Shown here: piece by piece, positions 1-8,191 of the stretch
Layout of the letters: every line of letters starts with the position of its first letter
How positions within the stretch are numbered: the first letter of the stretch is position 1
Assembly: GCA_002718995.2 (NCBI GenBank)
Contig: PBGL02000012.1
Location: 20,679-84,678 of the forward strand
Origin: Methanobacteriota archaeon
Lineage (GTDB): Archaea; Thermoplasmatota; Poseidoniia; Poseidoniales; Thalassarchaeaceae
Direction: 5' to 3'
DNA: 64,000 bases
Made by a program: the position numbers and the translations under genes
Notes under the pieces: generated by a model
Database searches by the model: none
Told to the model about the DNA's origin: nothing
The model's input: only the letters and a program-made list of their open reading frames with translations

Positions 1-543
1 CATGATCCCAATTTCAGATTCAGACTTAATCGTCCTCATGCTGTCTAGAATATTCCGTGGGTCTTGAATATCGGATAATTCGATTACCGGACCTTTGTCG
101 GGATCCTGGTTTAGGACGATATCATCAATGCGATTATCCAATCCTTGGATTATTGATGGTTTGGAACCCAAGGACATAGCATTGAGGATATGTTCCTTCG
201 CATCCTCTATGGGGAAAGATTGGTCGATTGGCCATCCTTTTTCGGCGCCCTCGGGGCCTATTCTCCTGCCCTCCCATATCTCGGAGTGAGTATCCCTGGG
301 CCTTACGAATAGAGATGTCTTCCACTCTCCATCAAGAAATACTGCTGTGAAAACTGAGTCTGGCTCCTCCCAGCCACAGAGGTAAAGGACGTATGAATTA
401 GCGCGATACCTATAGTGGGTATCGTTTGACCTTACTGATTTTGGATTATTTGGAATTATAACGACTGAGTCCTGGGGCATTTGTGATAGAAACTCTTCCT
501 GCCTGCCACGATATTCAGACAGCTCGAAAGGTAATGCTCGCAT
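1..543 (-). CDS. Xaa-Pro aminopeptidase (M24B family), N-terminal part, cut by window edge
   Basis: Reading from an ATG at 543 on the minus strand gives about 181 uninterrupted codons running off the left edge. The translation has the hallmarks of the aminopeptidase P N-terminal domain: an early RRxxF-like start (YRGRQEEFLSQM), the segment YRYRANSYVLYLCGWEEPD, then FVRPRD followed by EIWEGRR, and finally IKSESEI, where the catalytic creatinase-like domain begins. The metal-binding catalytic half is outside the window. The family removes N-terminal residues preceding proline and acts in peptide turnover. It lies 53 bp downstream of the PKD-like surface protein on the same strand and may share its transcript. 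Family assignment is from motif memory. Confidence 0.85.
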   Translation of the reverse strand, partial: MRALPFELSEYRGRQEEFLSQMPQDSVVIIPNNPKSVRSNDTHYRYRANSYVLYLCGWEEPDSVFTAVFLDGEWKTSLFVRPRDTHSEIWEGRRIGPEGAEKGWPIDQSFPIEDAKEHILNAMSLGSKPSIIQGLDNRIDDIVLNQDPDKGPVIELSDIQDPRNILDSMRTIKSESEIGIM

Positions 544-596
544 GATTCTCAACCCTCCGTCGGTGCCCATGTTCTTGAAATGTGGTAAAATAAATC

Positions 597-2069
597 TCAA
601 TTCTGATCTTCTGGCTGCCACTTGGGTATGTCGCCCCCGGAATGGGACCTTCTCCTGAACATGATTGCAGAAGCAAGGAATGCTGCTGACACAACCAGTA
701 CTACCAGGCCTAAGGGGAGGTCTTCCGAATAGTCGGGATGGACTAGTTCTACGGAAATGAATGAGTATTCGTCATCATCGTCTATGACCTCAACTGTAAG
801 AATCAGCTTCTGAGACTCGTTTTCCGGCCAGGTAAAGGACCTCTCGCAGCCCTCGTTAACAGGGCTATTATCAATTTTCCAGACGCACCTCAAACCATTG
901 ATGTCATTTGTACTATCCATGGACTCCGAGGCGTCAATATCCCAAGATGTCCCTGAGGAAAGCCTCACGCTATCGCCATGGGTGACTGATTTTCCATCTA
1001 CAACTAATTTCACTGAAGGAATTACGTTAGCGATATTGATCGTCCTAGATGTTGTACTGTGCAGCCCACTCCCGTCTACAACCCTGAGTAGAATCTCGAA
1101 CTCTCCGGATGAATGGGTATCAATTGAGAATGTGCTTTCACCCTGAGTTATAGAAATTGGCGCGGCACCCGGCCTTGATTTGTCCAATACGGTCCAAATA
1201 TAGTACAGGTCTCCCTTCCCCCAGAATCCGTCATCAGAAGATCCGGCATCGAATAGTAGTGCTGAATCGCCCTCTTGTGCTTCAGAGGCCCCGGAAATAA
1301 TGGATTCTGGAGGCGAGTTGTCAATTCTAATTGGCACACAGTAAGACAGTGATTCAGATTCTACGACAATAGTAGTCCGGGCAGAGTACCATCCATCATC
1401 AAGTTCAGAAACATCTACTGCTGAAGAGTAAAGGCCACTCGAATTGGTGGAATACAGGGAATCAGGTGAAGAATCTGAGATTCCTTGACAGGAATCTACC
1501 AAAGAGTATGCTGATATGATGGAGAAGGACAATATTGCTGATGAGGCATTTGAATCCGACCATCCCGAGAAGACAACCTCGTCCTTAACCCACGATTCGC
1601 CGACTGGACCCTGTGGGAGGAGTATTGCACCGGAAGGATTCCCTATAAATATCGCAATCTGATTAGAAATGCTGCTCTCATCGGCATGCGATACAGTGGC
1701 CTGAAGTACGCACGAGCAATCTCCGATGGCGTCAGGTTCCATACTTATTTCCCAATTCCATTTCAATAAGTTCCCATAGTTTACGGGTTCTCCGAATGAA
1801 ATGATCCCACTCCCGATGACAAGGTTTTCTCCTGATGTCTGATCGAAAATAGACCACGAAGATTCTGTAGTGGGTTCCAGTGAGGAAACGAGTGAGCCGC
1901 TAATGATCGTTGGTTCGGAAATACGGATTCCGTTTTCTACATCAAACCCCAAGAATGATGCCTCTTCCTCGTCCGCCGCTACAGTCTGAGCGGATGAGAC
2001 AAGTGCCAATGCCATCAGCAAAGCGAGGAACAGAGCCTGTCGTGCCACGTTCTTGGCCCTATAGGACAT
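597..2069 (-). CDS. secreted PKD-like surface protein with C-terminal membrane anchor
   Basis: The 490-residue protein opens with a basic stretch and a hydrophobic signal peptide (roughly residues 8-30, ending near AQTVAA). It ends with a transmembrane helix (about 453-470, LGLVVLVVSAAFLASAIMF) followed by RRR, the usual order for an exported protein anchored with its C-terminus inside. Between them are beta-rich segments; two of them, about residues 255-350 and 350-445, look like PKD or Ig-like folds. I see no catalytic motif. It follows the PfkB-type kinase by 27 bp, so co-transcription is likely. Function is unknown; adhesion or an extracellular scaffold role is only a guess. Confidence 0.8.
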   Translation of the reverse strand: MSYRAKNVARQALFLALLMALALVSSAQTVAADEEEASFLGFDVENGIRISEPTIISGSLVSSLEPTTESSWSIFDQTSGENLVIGSGIISFGEPVNYGNLLKWNWEISMEPDAIGDCSCVLQATVSHADESSISNQIAIFIGNPSGAILLPQGPVGESWVKDEVVFSGWSDSNASSAILSFSIISAYSLVDSCQGISDSSPDSLYSTNSSGLYSSAVDVSELDDGWYSARTTIVVESESLSYCVPIRIDNSPPESIISGASEAQEGDSALLFDAGSSDDGFWGKGDLYYIWTVLDKSRPGAAPISITQGESTFSIDTHSSGEFEILLRVVDGSGLHSTTSRTINIANVIPSVKLVVDGKSVTHGDSVRLSSGTSWDIDASESMDSTNDINGLRCVWKIDNSPVNEGCERSFTWPENESQKLILTVEVIDDDDEYSFISVELVHPDYSEDLPLGLVVLVVSAAFLASAIMFRRRSHSGGDIPKWQPEDQN

Positions 2070-2096
2070 GTCTTGAACCCGTTGGGTTGGTGATCC

Positions 2097-3155
2097 TCAT
2101 CTATCTGAAATCTGTAGCTTCCAAGACAGTTCTTCCAACCATACGCCCAGAGTATCTCTGTTAACGAATTCGTGGCTGGATTCAGCTGTAAGTACGCATT
2201 CACAGGCAGCAGCAGCAAGGGAGGCGGCATCAAAAATATCTAGGCCGTTTCCGAGGGCAGCTGCCAATGCTGTAGCGGCTGCATCATGGAGGCCTATCTG
2301 TTGCCTCGGGGCATTGGAGCGGCAAGGTATCGATAATTCGTCTCCGTCACGAGGATAGAGGGTGATTCCATCGACCCCTCCCAGTACTAGTATCGCCCCC
2401 CAGTCATAGGTGGAAATTAGTTCGGATGCTGCATCGGAAGCATTCTCCAGCATAAGCCTCCTCCTCTGAAGCTCCAGACCTCGCATGCCAAAAATCACAG
2501 CATCGGCACCCTTGCTTCTAGATAGTCCAGTTAATTTTGGATCGACGATGCAGGGAAGTTTCAACTCCTTGGCCTTGGAAATTAGCTTGGATGCTCCAGA
2601 TTCGGTAATCACCCCCTTGTGATAGTCGGACAGCACTATCGCCCTACTATGGGGCATTGATTCCAAAGCGGCACTGATTAGATCGTCACTCACCGATTTA
2701 CTCAATTCATCTAGGGGACCTCTATCAGCCTGAAGTAAAACCTGACTCTGGTCTAACAGGCTCTCTCTACTCCCATAAAATCTAATTTTTGTGAGGGTCT
2801 TTCTATTGGGGACAACTGAGATCCCATCTGTCGAAATTCCATCTCCCGAAATCATCTCAATAATTTTACTTCCCTCGTCGTCATCACCCACGCATGAGAA
2901 GAAGTCGACATCCATCCCAAGTGAATTGAGCCCCCTGGCAATGTGAGCAGCGGCGCCCGGAGATTCCTCTGACCTAATTATCCTCAATGCTGGCACCGGA
3001 GCAGTGGAGTTGAGGTTGTTGGCATAACCATGATGGTACCTATCAAGCATCACATCCCCTATCAGAGTCACTCTTGTTCCCTCGACATCTTCGAGCAAAG
3101 AGCCTAGCCTACGTAGTATCTCGGCCTCTGTTCCAACATCGTCTCCTGATTCCAT
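2097..3155 (-). CDS. PfkB-family sugar kinase, RfaE/HldE domain I type
   Basis: Ribokinase-like fold. After the start comes GDVMLDRYHHG, then a PGAAAHIARGL segment equivalent to the GGAANVA motif of RfaE, and VGDDDEG. The C-terminal phosphate/catalytic region appears as GLHDAAATALAAALG, where the family usually has GAGDTF; here the expected GxGD is altered (QIGLHDAA), although the Asp is retained. In bacteria this domain phosphorylates D-glycero-D-manno-heptose 7-phosphate. There is no nucleotidyltransferase domain II. The ATG at 3155 is preferred over one at 3233, because the longer form would overlap the divergent endonuclease gene and adds no family sequence. The true sugar substrate is unknown. 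Confidence 0.8.
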   Translation of the reverse strand: MESGDDVGTEAEILRRLGSLLEDVEGTRVTLIGDVMLDRYHHGYANNLNSTAPVPALRIIRSEESPGAAAHIARGLNSLGMDVDFFSCVGDDDEGSKIIEMISGDGISTDGISVVPNRKTLTKIRFYGSRESLLDQSQVLLQADRGPLDELSKSVSDDLISAALESMPHSRAIVLSDYHKGVITESGASKLISKAKELKLPCIVDPKLTGLSRSKGADAVIFGMRGLELQRRRLMLENASDAASELISTYDWGAILVLGGVDGITLYPRDGDELSIPCRSNAPRQQIGLHDAAATALAAALGNGLDIFDAASLAAAACECVLTAESSHEFVNRDTLGVWLEELSWKLQISDR

Positions 3156-3231
3156 GACCGATGCGCGGGGGTCAAGGCGAATGATACTTACTAGACCGAC
3201 GGAATCAAGTTTGAGATGCCATCGTAAAGCC

Positions 3232-4311
3232 ATGGAACGTGTCGAGGGGGGGTGGATTTACGACGGGGCTGCAGCGGATAGGTTGTGGCATAAGTCGGCC
3301 ATTGGCAAGCCGATACCCAGTGGAGGGCTAGTTCTCGCGGCGTGTGAACTGATATTCTGCAGGGACCATAGACATATTGAGTTGCCCAGCGATGACTGGA
3401 TACTCAGTGTAACTAATGAGGACTCTGGGGCAATACCCGAGGGTGCTATTATGGAGGCTCTTAGGGTGCCAGGAAACAAGATCGTCCTGAAGAGTAACCT
3501 CGAAAGCATGGGACTTGAACACTCCGATGAGACATGGGGCCTTAGGTGGGATTCAGATAAGCATCCGAGAAATGACTTGCCGATTGCAGAGATCAGATGG
3601 TTCACATCTGAAGAGGGTTTTGAGGAAAATGACCTTTACGAATGGACGAAAGAAGTAGAGAAAAGAGGGAGGGTAGCTGAGTCCTTAGTTATCGATGAAG
3701 AGTTGTCAGTAGTCACATATCGCCTGTCGATAGCAGAACCTGCTGGAGAGCTTGACCCGCCCACCGAAGAAGATTTCAACAAAATCTCATGCATTGAATA
3801 CGCTGAAACGCTCACGGGTGGTGCGTTTTTCTCGAATATCGAAGTTTGGCCATCTGAAACAATCGGAGTTCCTGTGCACGACGGTCGGCAGTTGGACTGG
3901 GTAGAGAGAGAGCTAGTACATATCCTGGGCCATCCATCAATCGACTTCTCCCTTGAGGGCATCTCAACTGGTTTGCCAGACCCTCATCTTGGGATGACTA
4001 GGACAGCTAGCCTGTTGAAGGAACTATGGGATAGGGGCCTCAATACTAGGCCTGGATTCAAATTTGGTACCACTTGGAGGTGTTACACCGGGTCTGTTGG
4101 AGAGGACCATGCCCCCTGGCTGATCAACGACCCTAACGATAGAGACAAACAAGCGCACGACTGGGGGAGGGCGTGTCTGACATCCAGGCTTGCCTCTGGG
4201 GTCAACAAGCATTGGATCTGTCCGATATATGTGAATGGTGGAAAATGGGCGTTCCTTGAGATTTCGAGGCCACCGTCGGATTCTAGGTGGAGTAACCCCG
4301 GGAAAAGATGA
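3232..4311 (+). CDS. endA: tRNA-splicing endonuclease, fused two-unit form
   Basis: Cleaves bulge-helix-bulge introns in archaeal pre-tRNA. The C-terminal half carries the family core FKFGTTWRCYTG, then DHAPWL, then GVNKHW, which supply the catalytic Tyr, His and Lys (about Y285, H293, K326 counting from the chosen start). At 359 residues it is about twice the length of an alpha4-type subunit, and the N-terminal half looks like a degenerate copy, as in alpha2-type enzymes. The start at 3232 leaves a 76-bp divergent spacer with the kinase gene; an earlier ATG at 3154 would run into it. The stop abuts the stop of the convergent M6 peptidase with no spacer. Confidence 0.85.
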   Translation: MERVEGGWIYDGAAADRLWHKSAIGKPIPSGGLVLAACELIFCRDHRHIELPSDDWILSVTNEDSGAIPEGAIMEALRVPGNKIVLKSNLESMGLEHSDETWGLRWDSDKHPRNDLPIAEIRWFTSEEGFEENDLYEWTKEVEKRGRVAESLVIDEELSVVTYRLSIAEPAGELDPPTEEDFNKISCIEYAETLTGGAFFSNIEVWPSETIGVPVHDGRQLDWVERELVHILGHPSIDFSLEGISTGLPDPHLGMTRTASLLKELWDRGLNTRPGFKFGTTWRCYTGSVGEDHAPWLINDPNDRDKQAHDWGRACLTSRLASGVNKHWICPIYVNGGKWAFLEISRPPSDSRWSNPGKR

Positions 4312-6285
4312 TCACTCCTTCCTTGACCCAGTAACTACAGATATTGCCATAAGAATACACACTAATGGAAGTCCATTAGATGGGGTCGAAATCCACGCTA
4401 GCCATCCTTCGCCAGTGAATGGTGATTCAGCAATAAGAAGGATGTCAATTCTTTGCTCTAAGCCAAATTCATCCTGGAATACGACCTGCCCTCTGGCATA
4501 CATCCCTGATTCCATTAGGCCCATTGGCTCAATATCGACAATCAATGGATCACCGGGAGATAGTTCTCCCTGTGTGGAGATTGATGCTATCCTACTAGCT
4601 GCACCCTCTATAGCGACATCATATACTCTCGGGCCTTCTCCCTCATACTCCATTTCAAGTGATATTGACGATGGCTCATCCCACTTAATTACGGACTCGA
4701 GTGCCTGTGATGGAATCCTATTGCCAATCTTCTGCCAACTCGATCTTATCGAGACTGGATTATCTCCCTCACAGCCAATAGTTCCGGTTAATGTTCCCAC
4801 TTGAAGGGAGGAGTCCGAATGACGTAGTATTGGGACATCTGATGTTCCTGCGGGTATGTCAATCTCGACTTCTGTGGGAGTTCCCAAATCTGCACTTATA
4901 TTGAGAATTAACTTACACTGAACTGGGGTGTAGACGGTAGCGAGCGATTTCTCCCCTTCAAGAAGCTGTAGCGGTGTCCTCTGGGTAAGGACTGATGTTG
5001 TTTGTGAATTAGGCATAGTTAGCTCTATGATTGCAGACTCTTCGTTAATCTGGGAGACGGTGGCTGTCCAGTGTACAAGCCTCCCCCTATTGTCCCTAAT
5101 CTTGATTCCTGTAGAGCCGAATGTTTCGTTGATGGAGAAAGTATCACCTTCGCTTCCCGAGTCTCTATTTCTGATCAATGCATCATCCCCATCTGCTTCG
5201 ATAATCCTAGCCCATGCATTATTTGGATCATGATTGACGGTATTATCCTCGGAGTTGCCATTATTCAGATCTTGATACTCGACTAAAATTCCATATCCTG
5301 GCAACGCTGAATCGAAACCACTGTCAGAACGGAATGAGATCAGCACTCTTTCACCAGGGGCTGTGTCAAGAGAAAGGACCCTGTTTCCACCGGATTTACT
5401 TACCATAGATTCGATTTCGTAAGTTCCATCTTGCGTGATGTCTACGTCAAAAACCCCAGAAGCGCCGATAATATCGAGAGATGCAGATCCGGGCATAGAA
5501 GGAGTTCTGCCATTATCATTCCAATTACCGCTGGCCATAATATCCCAGTCACCGAGGCCTTTCCATGTACTAGATGGGAGATCTGAATGGACATCGTAGA
5601 GGTCGAGTGCACCCATCTGATGAAGCATCTCATGGACGACAGTCCCGATTCCCGAATATAGGGATGAGATTGTGTAATGGCTGATTGTCCACTCGCCCAA
5701 CTCTACCGGATTCTGGAGTTCGGAGAAATGACTCCATATGGTTTCAGAGGAGGCTCCTGATTCTTGAGCGGCACCCGAATGAAGAATAAGTATCCTATCG
5801 ACGAAGCCATCATCGTTGTAATCCCATCTTGACAGGTTTACTCCAGATAGAAGGGCACTGACGGAGTCTTCAACTAGCCCTTCCACGCCCCTCCCATCTG
5901 CACCAGAGTCTCTCATTTCGGGTGAGTCCTCGCCCCAGTATCCCTCATCCATGGGGGAGATCCAAATATCCTCCGATAGTGTAACTTCCAGTGACGAGGC
6001 GCCTCCTGACATTTGACTGACATATTCTGATGCAGACAGCTGTGGAGAGCCATCTTCGTCTATGTCAAAGATGGAGTCAATTTTTTCATCTGAGTGTGGC
6101 TTTCCGGGAAATCCGACCCTTAGGACCAGCCATTCCTCTTCATCTTGAAGTCCGATTAGATTCGAGTCTTCTGAATGGAAGTCATTAGAGGAGTCGGCTG
6201 TCTGATTTACAATATCCGGGTTTAGATTGATTAGTGCACCTAGGAGGAGGAAGACAAATGCCGCAGCATATCTTACTGACTTCAC
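4312..6285 (-). CDS. secreted M6-family (immune inhibitor A-like) zinc metallopeptidase
   Basis: The protein has 657 residues. An N-terminal signal peptide or anchor (about residues 5-22) precedes a catalytic domain containing WDYNDDGFVDRILILHSG, typical of M6 peptidases, and the full zinc motif HExxHxxGxxD at residues 218-228 (HEMLHQMGALD). The remainder is beta-rich, and a hydrophobic segment near 632-650 followed by SRKE looks like a membrane anchor. It probably degrades extracellular protein and stays attached to the cell surface. The next gene upstream on the same strand is tatC (75 bp away); the Sec route seems more likely because no twin-arginine motif is visible. Confidence 0.87.
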   Translation of the reverse strand: MKSVRYAAAFVFLLLGALINLNPDIVNQTADSSNDFHSEDSNLIGLQDEEEWLVLRVGFPGKPHSDEKIDSIFDIDEDGSPQLSASEYVSQMSGGASSLEVTLSEDIWISPMDEGYWGEDSPEMRDSGADGRGVEGLVEDSVSALLSGVNLSRWDYNDDGFVDRILILHSGAAQESGASSETIWSHFSELQNPVELGEWTISHYTISSLYSGIGTVVHEMLHQMGALDLYDVHSDLPSSTWKGLGDWDIMASGNWNDNGRTPSMPGSASLDIIGASGVFDVDITQDGTYEIESMVSKSGGNRVLSLDTAPGERVLISFRSDSGFDSALPGYGILVEYQDLNNGNSEDNTVNHDPNNAWARIIEADGDDALIRNRDSGSEGDTFSINETFGSTGIKIRDNRGRLVHWTATVSQINEESAIIELTMPNSQTTSVLTQRTPLQLLEGEKSLATVYTPVQCKLILNISADLGTPTEVEIDIPAGTSDVPILRHSDSSLQVGTLTGTIGCEGDNPVSIRSSWQKIGNRIPSQALESVIKWDEPSSISLEMEYEGEGPRVYDVAIEGAASRIASISTQGELSPGDPLIVDIEPMGLMESGMYARGQVVFQDEFGLEQRIDILLIAESPFTGEGWLAWISTPSNGLPLVCILMAISVVTGSRKE

Positions 6286-6360
6286 AGTATTCCGGCATCA
6301 GGGATGGCTTTCAAGTAAGTGTAGATTTGATTGGTTTAGCGCAACAAATGTCAGTATCGG

Positions 6361-7065
6361 CTATCGGCGAACTGGTACGATCTTTGAGGACATGTCTGCA
6401 AAAAGCACTGCAGCTACTGATAATGCTATTCTTAGGCCGTCGTAAACTACTGGAAGAGTCAGTATCAGAACCCCAGTAGAAATTAGTAATATTCTGATTC
6501 TGAACCTAGTATTGTCGCTCTCTGAGCCTAGCATTAATCGTGACATTGAGAGCGATATTGCTGTAATAGAAGACACTAGAAAAATCCAGGTTATTCCGAT
6601 TGATAGGGAGACTATCTGGGTAATGTCATACCTATTTTCCACTCCACTTATCGTGCCAAATGATTCAGCAAGAGAGAATGCGGTTGATACTCCGACCGTC
6701 CAAATAGCGATGCTCGCAAGAGGTGCAATGACCGAGAAACAAGACAGTACTGTGAAAATCCACTTTCTCTCTTCCCTGAATAGTCCGGGCCTCATAAATC
6801 TGTATAGTAATATGGAGAAAATCGGTAGAGCGGAAAGAGCTGAGAGGAGCAGGACCAGTGTCCACCTAACCTCTACCCAATCCATTGGGGAGTAAATTGC
6901 CATCCCTGAGCCCGAGTTGGCATAAGAAAGTGAAGAAGCCCATTCATTAATCATCGATGTGGAGGTTGTTGTCCACATCGCTGCGAATAGAATCAGCAGT
7001 ACTGAGGTTTTCCTCAGAACTGAATGCAGTTCGGAAAAATGAGAGTGAAGATGGTATTCGGACAT
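6361..7065 (-). CDS. tatC: twin-arginine translocase subunit TatC (divergent)
   Basis: The 234-residue protein has about six transmembrane helices. It begins with HFSELHSVLRK, matching the HLxELRxR cytoplasmic start of TatC, and after the second helix has FMRPGLFREERKW, matching the FxxPGLxxxER loop. Together these make TatC the best assignment although the rest is divergent. TatC is the receptor for folded exported proteins with RR signal peptides. The ATG at 7065 begins one base after the stop of the CxCH surface protein, so the genes are translationally linked. A likely client in this window is the Rieske protein at 52.4 kb, which has an RREFM signal. No tatA was recognised nearby. Confidence 0.78.
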   Translation of the reverse strand: MSEYHLHSHFSELHSVLRKTSVLLILFAAMWTTTSTSMINEWASSLSYANSGSGMAIYSPMDWVEVRWTLVLLLSALSALPIFSILLYRFMRPGLFREERKWIFTVLSCFSVIAPLASIAIWTVGVSTAFSLAESFGTISGVENRYDITQIVSLSIGITWIFLVSSITAISLSMSRLMLGSESDNTRFRIRILLISTGVLILTLPVVYDGLRIALSVAAVLFADMSSKIVPVRR

Positions 7066-7066
7066 G

Positions 7067-8176
7067 TCACAAGCGATCCTTGACTGTCTGTTCGGCCCTT
7101 GCAGCAAGTATTGTTCTGTAGACGCCGTAGGCGAATAATGCGCTGGTGAAAAATGCGCAGCCTATCAAGAAGCCAGTGAGATCTGTAACATTTGTGCCCT
7201 CTTCGACGACGGCTTTTGGTGGGAAGTAAATGGCGGAATCTGATGCTGTCCAGTTAACGGCGACCATGAATGATGCGATGCTCAATATCGATCTAGTAAT
7301 GGCCTGGGGGTATGCTAACTCCATCGCGAGGAACTCTGGCCCATCACCATATCTCCTCTCTAGAATCTCTCGTTGAAGGAGTGCTCCGAAAATTAGAGCT
7401 ACCAGGCTTGTCCAGAAAAACATGTTACCCTGTAAGAAGACTGCATGTGAAAGGGCGTCTTGCCTTTCTGCCTCTCTCTGGGCCTCCGTTTCTTCTATCA
7501 CGAATAGAGTGTCGTAATCGCCTACAGAAATTGTTCTAGTGTCCAATGTGGCTCCAGATTCATCCGAAGAAACGGTACCAGGGGGGTTGATGGAGAATGA
7601 GAGGATATTCCAGTAATCCGTCTCATCTGGAAGGCCTCCGCCATCTACAGAATTACCTACTAACCAGAAATAAATTGGTCCTGTATCTTCGGATGGGGCA
7701 GTCCAAACTACATCCCAGATGCCGTCTGAATCTGGTTCTGAGTGGGAGATATCGTCAGGAGCTCCATCGGCTTGTCTGATATCCTGATCATCAGACCAAC
7801 TGAAGTTCCCATTGGATTCTGAGGTCATCAGGAAACCTGCTTTTTTGTTGCCATCTCCGCCAGAGAGCGTGAGTGCATCTGCCACAGTGATTGTGAAATC
7901 GTAGGACGCTCCTGGCTCGTACATTACTGGAACTCCTGTGACCATGACTACCGCTCTATCTGAGGTCGCGCCATTGTTGTGGCATGAGCATCCGTACTTA
8001 ACCGTAGGATCGCCGTCGCCGTTTTCGTAACTAGGACCGGAGCTCATGCCCATCGCAGGAACTGCTAGTAGCGCGAGTACTGCAAGTACCGCGACGAGTC
8101 TTTTCACGGGCGAATTCATGGCAACTATCGTACTATGTTCGGCAGTGAAGGACTCATAACCGTTGCTTGGGTTCAT
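7067..8176 (-). CDS. CxCH-motif surface protein with Reeler/choice-of-anchor-V-like domain and three C-terminal TM helices
   Basis: A signal peptide (PVKRLVAVLAVLALLAV) is followed by a GCSCH motif (Cys63, Cys65, His66 from this start), a beta-sandwich with YEPGASYDF and later WTAPSEDTGPIYFWL and GNSVDGGGLPDE, and then three membrane helices. The same sequence signatures occur in the protein at 51116-51925, so the two are paralogues. The motif is C-x-C-H, one residue shorter than a standard c-type heme site, so heme attachment is uncertain. The start at 8176 has a GGAG sequence nine bases upstream; a start at 8119 would put the signal peptide at the very N-terminus. It sits between pntB and tatC in one operon. 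Confidence 0.75.
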   Translation of the reverse strand: MNPSNGYESFTAEHSTIVAMNSPVKRLVAVLAVLALLAVPAMGMSSGPSYENGDGDPTVKYGCSCHNNGATSDRAVVMVTGVPVMYEPGASYDFTITVADALTLSGGDGNKKAGFLMTSESNGNFSWSDDQDIRQADGAPDDISHSEPDSDGIWDVVWTAPSEDTGPIYFWLVGNSVDGGGLPDETDYWNILSFSINPPGTVSSDESGATLDTRTISVGDYDTLFVIEETEAQREAERQDALSHAVFLQGNMFFWTSLVALIFGALLQREILERRYGDGPEFLAMELAYPQAITRSILSIASFMVAVNWTASDSAIYFPPKAVVEEGTNVTDLTGFLIGCAFFTSALFAYGVYRTILAARAEQTVKDRL

Positions 8177-8191
8177 TGTGTTAATCTCCAC

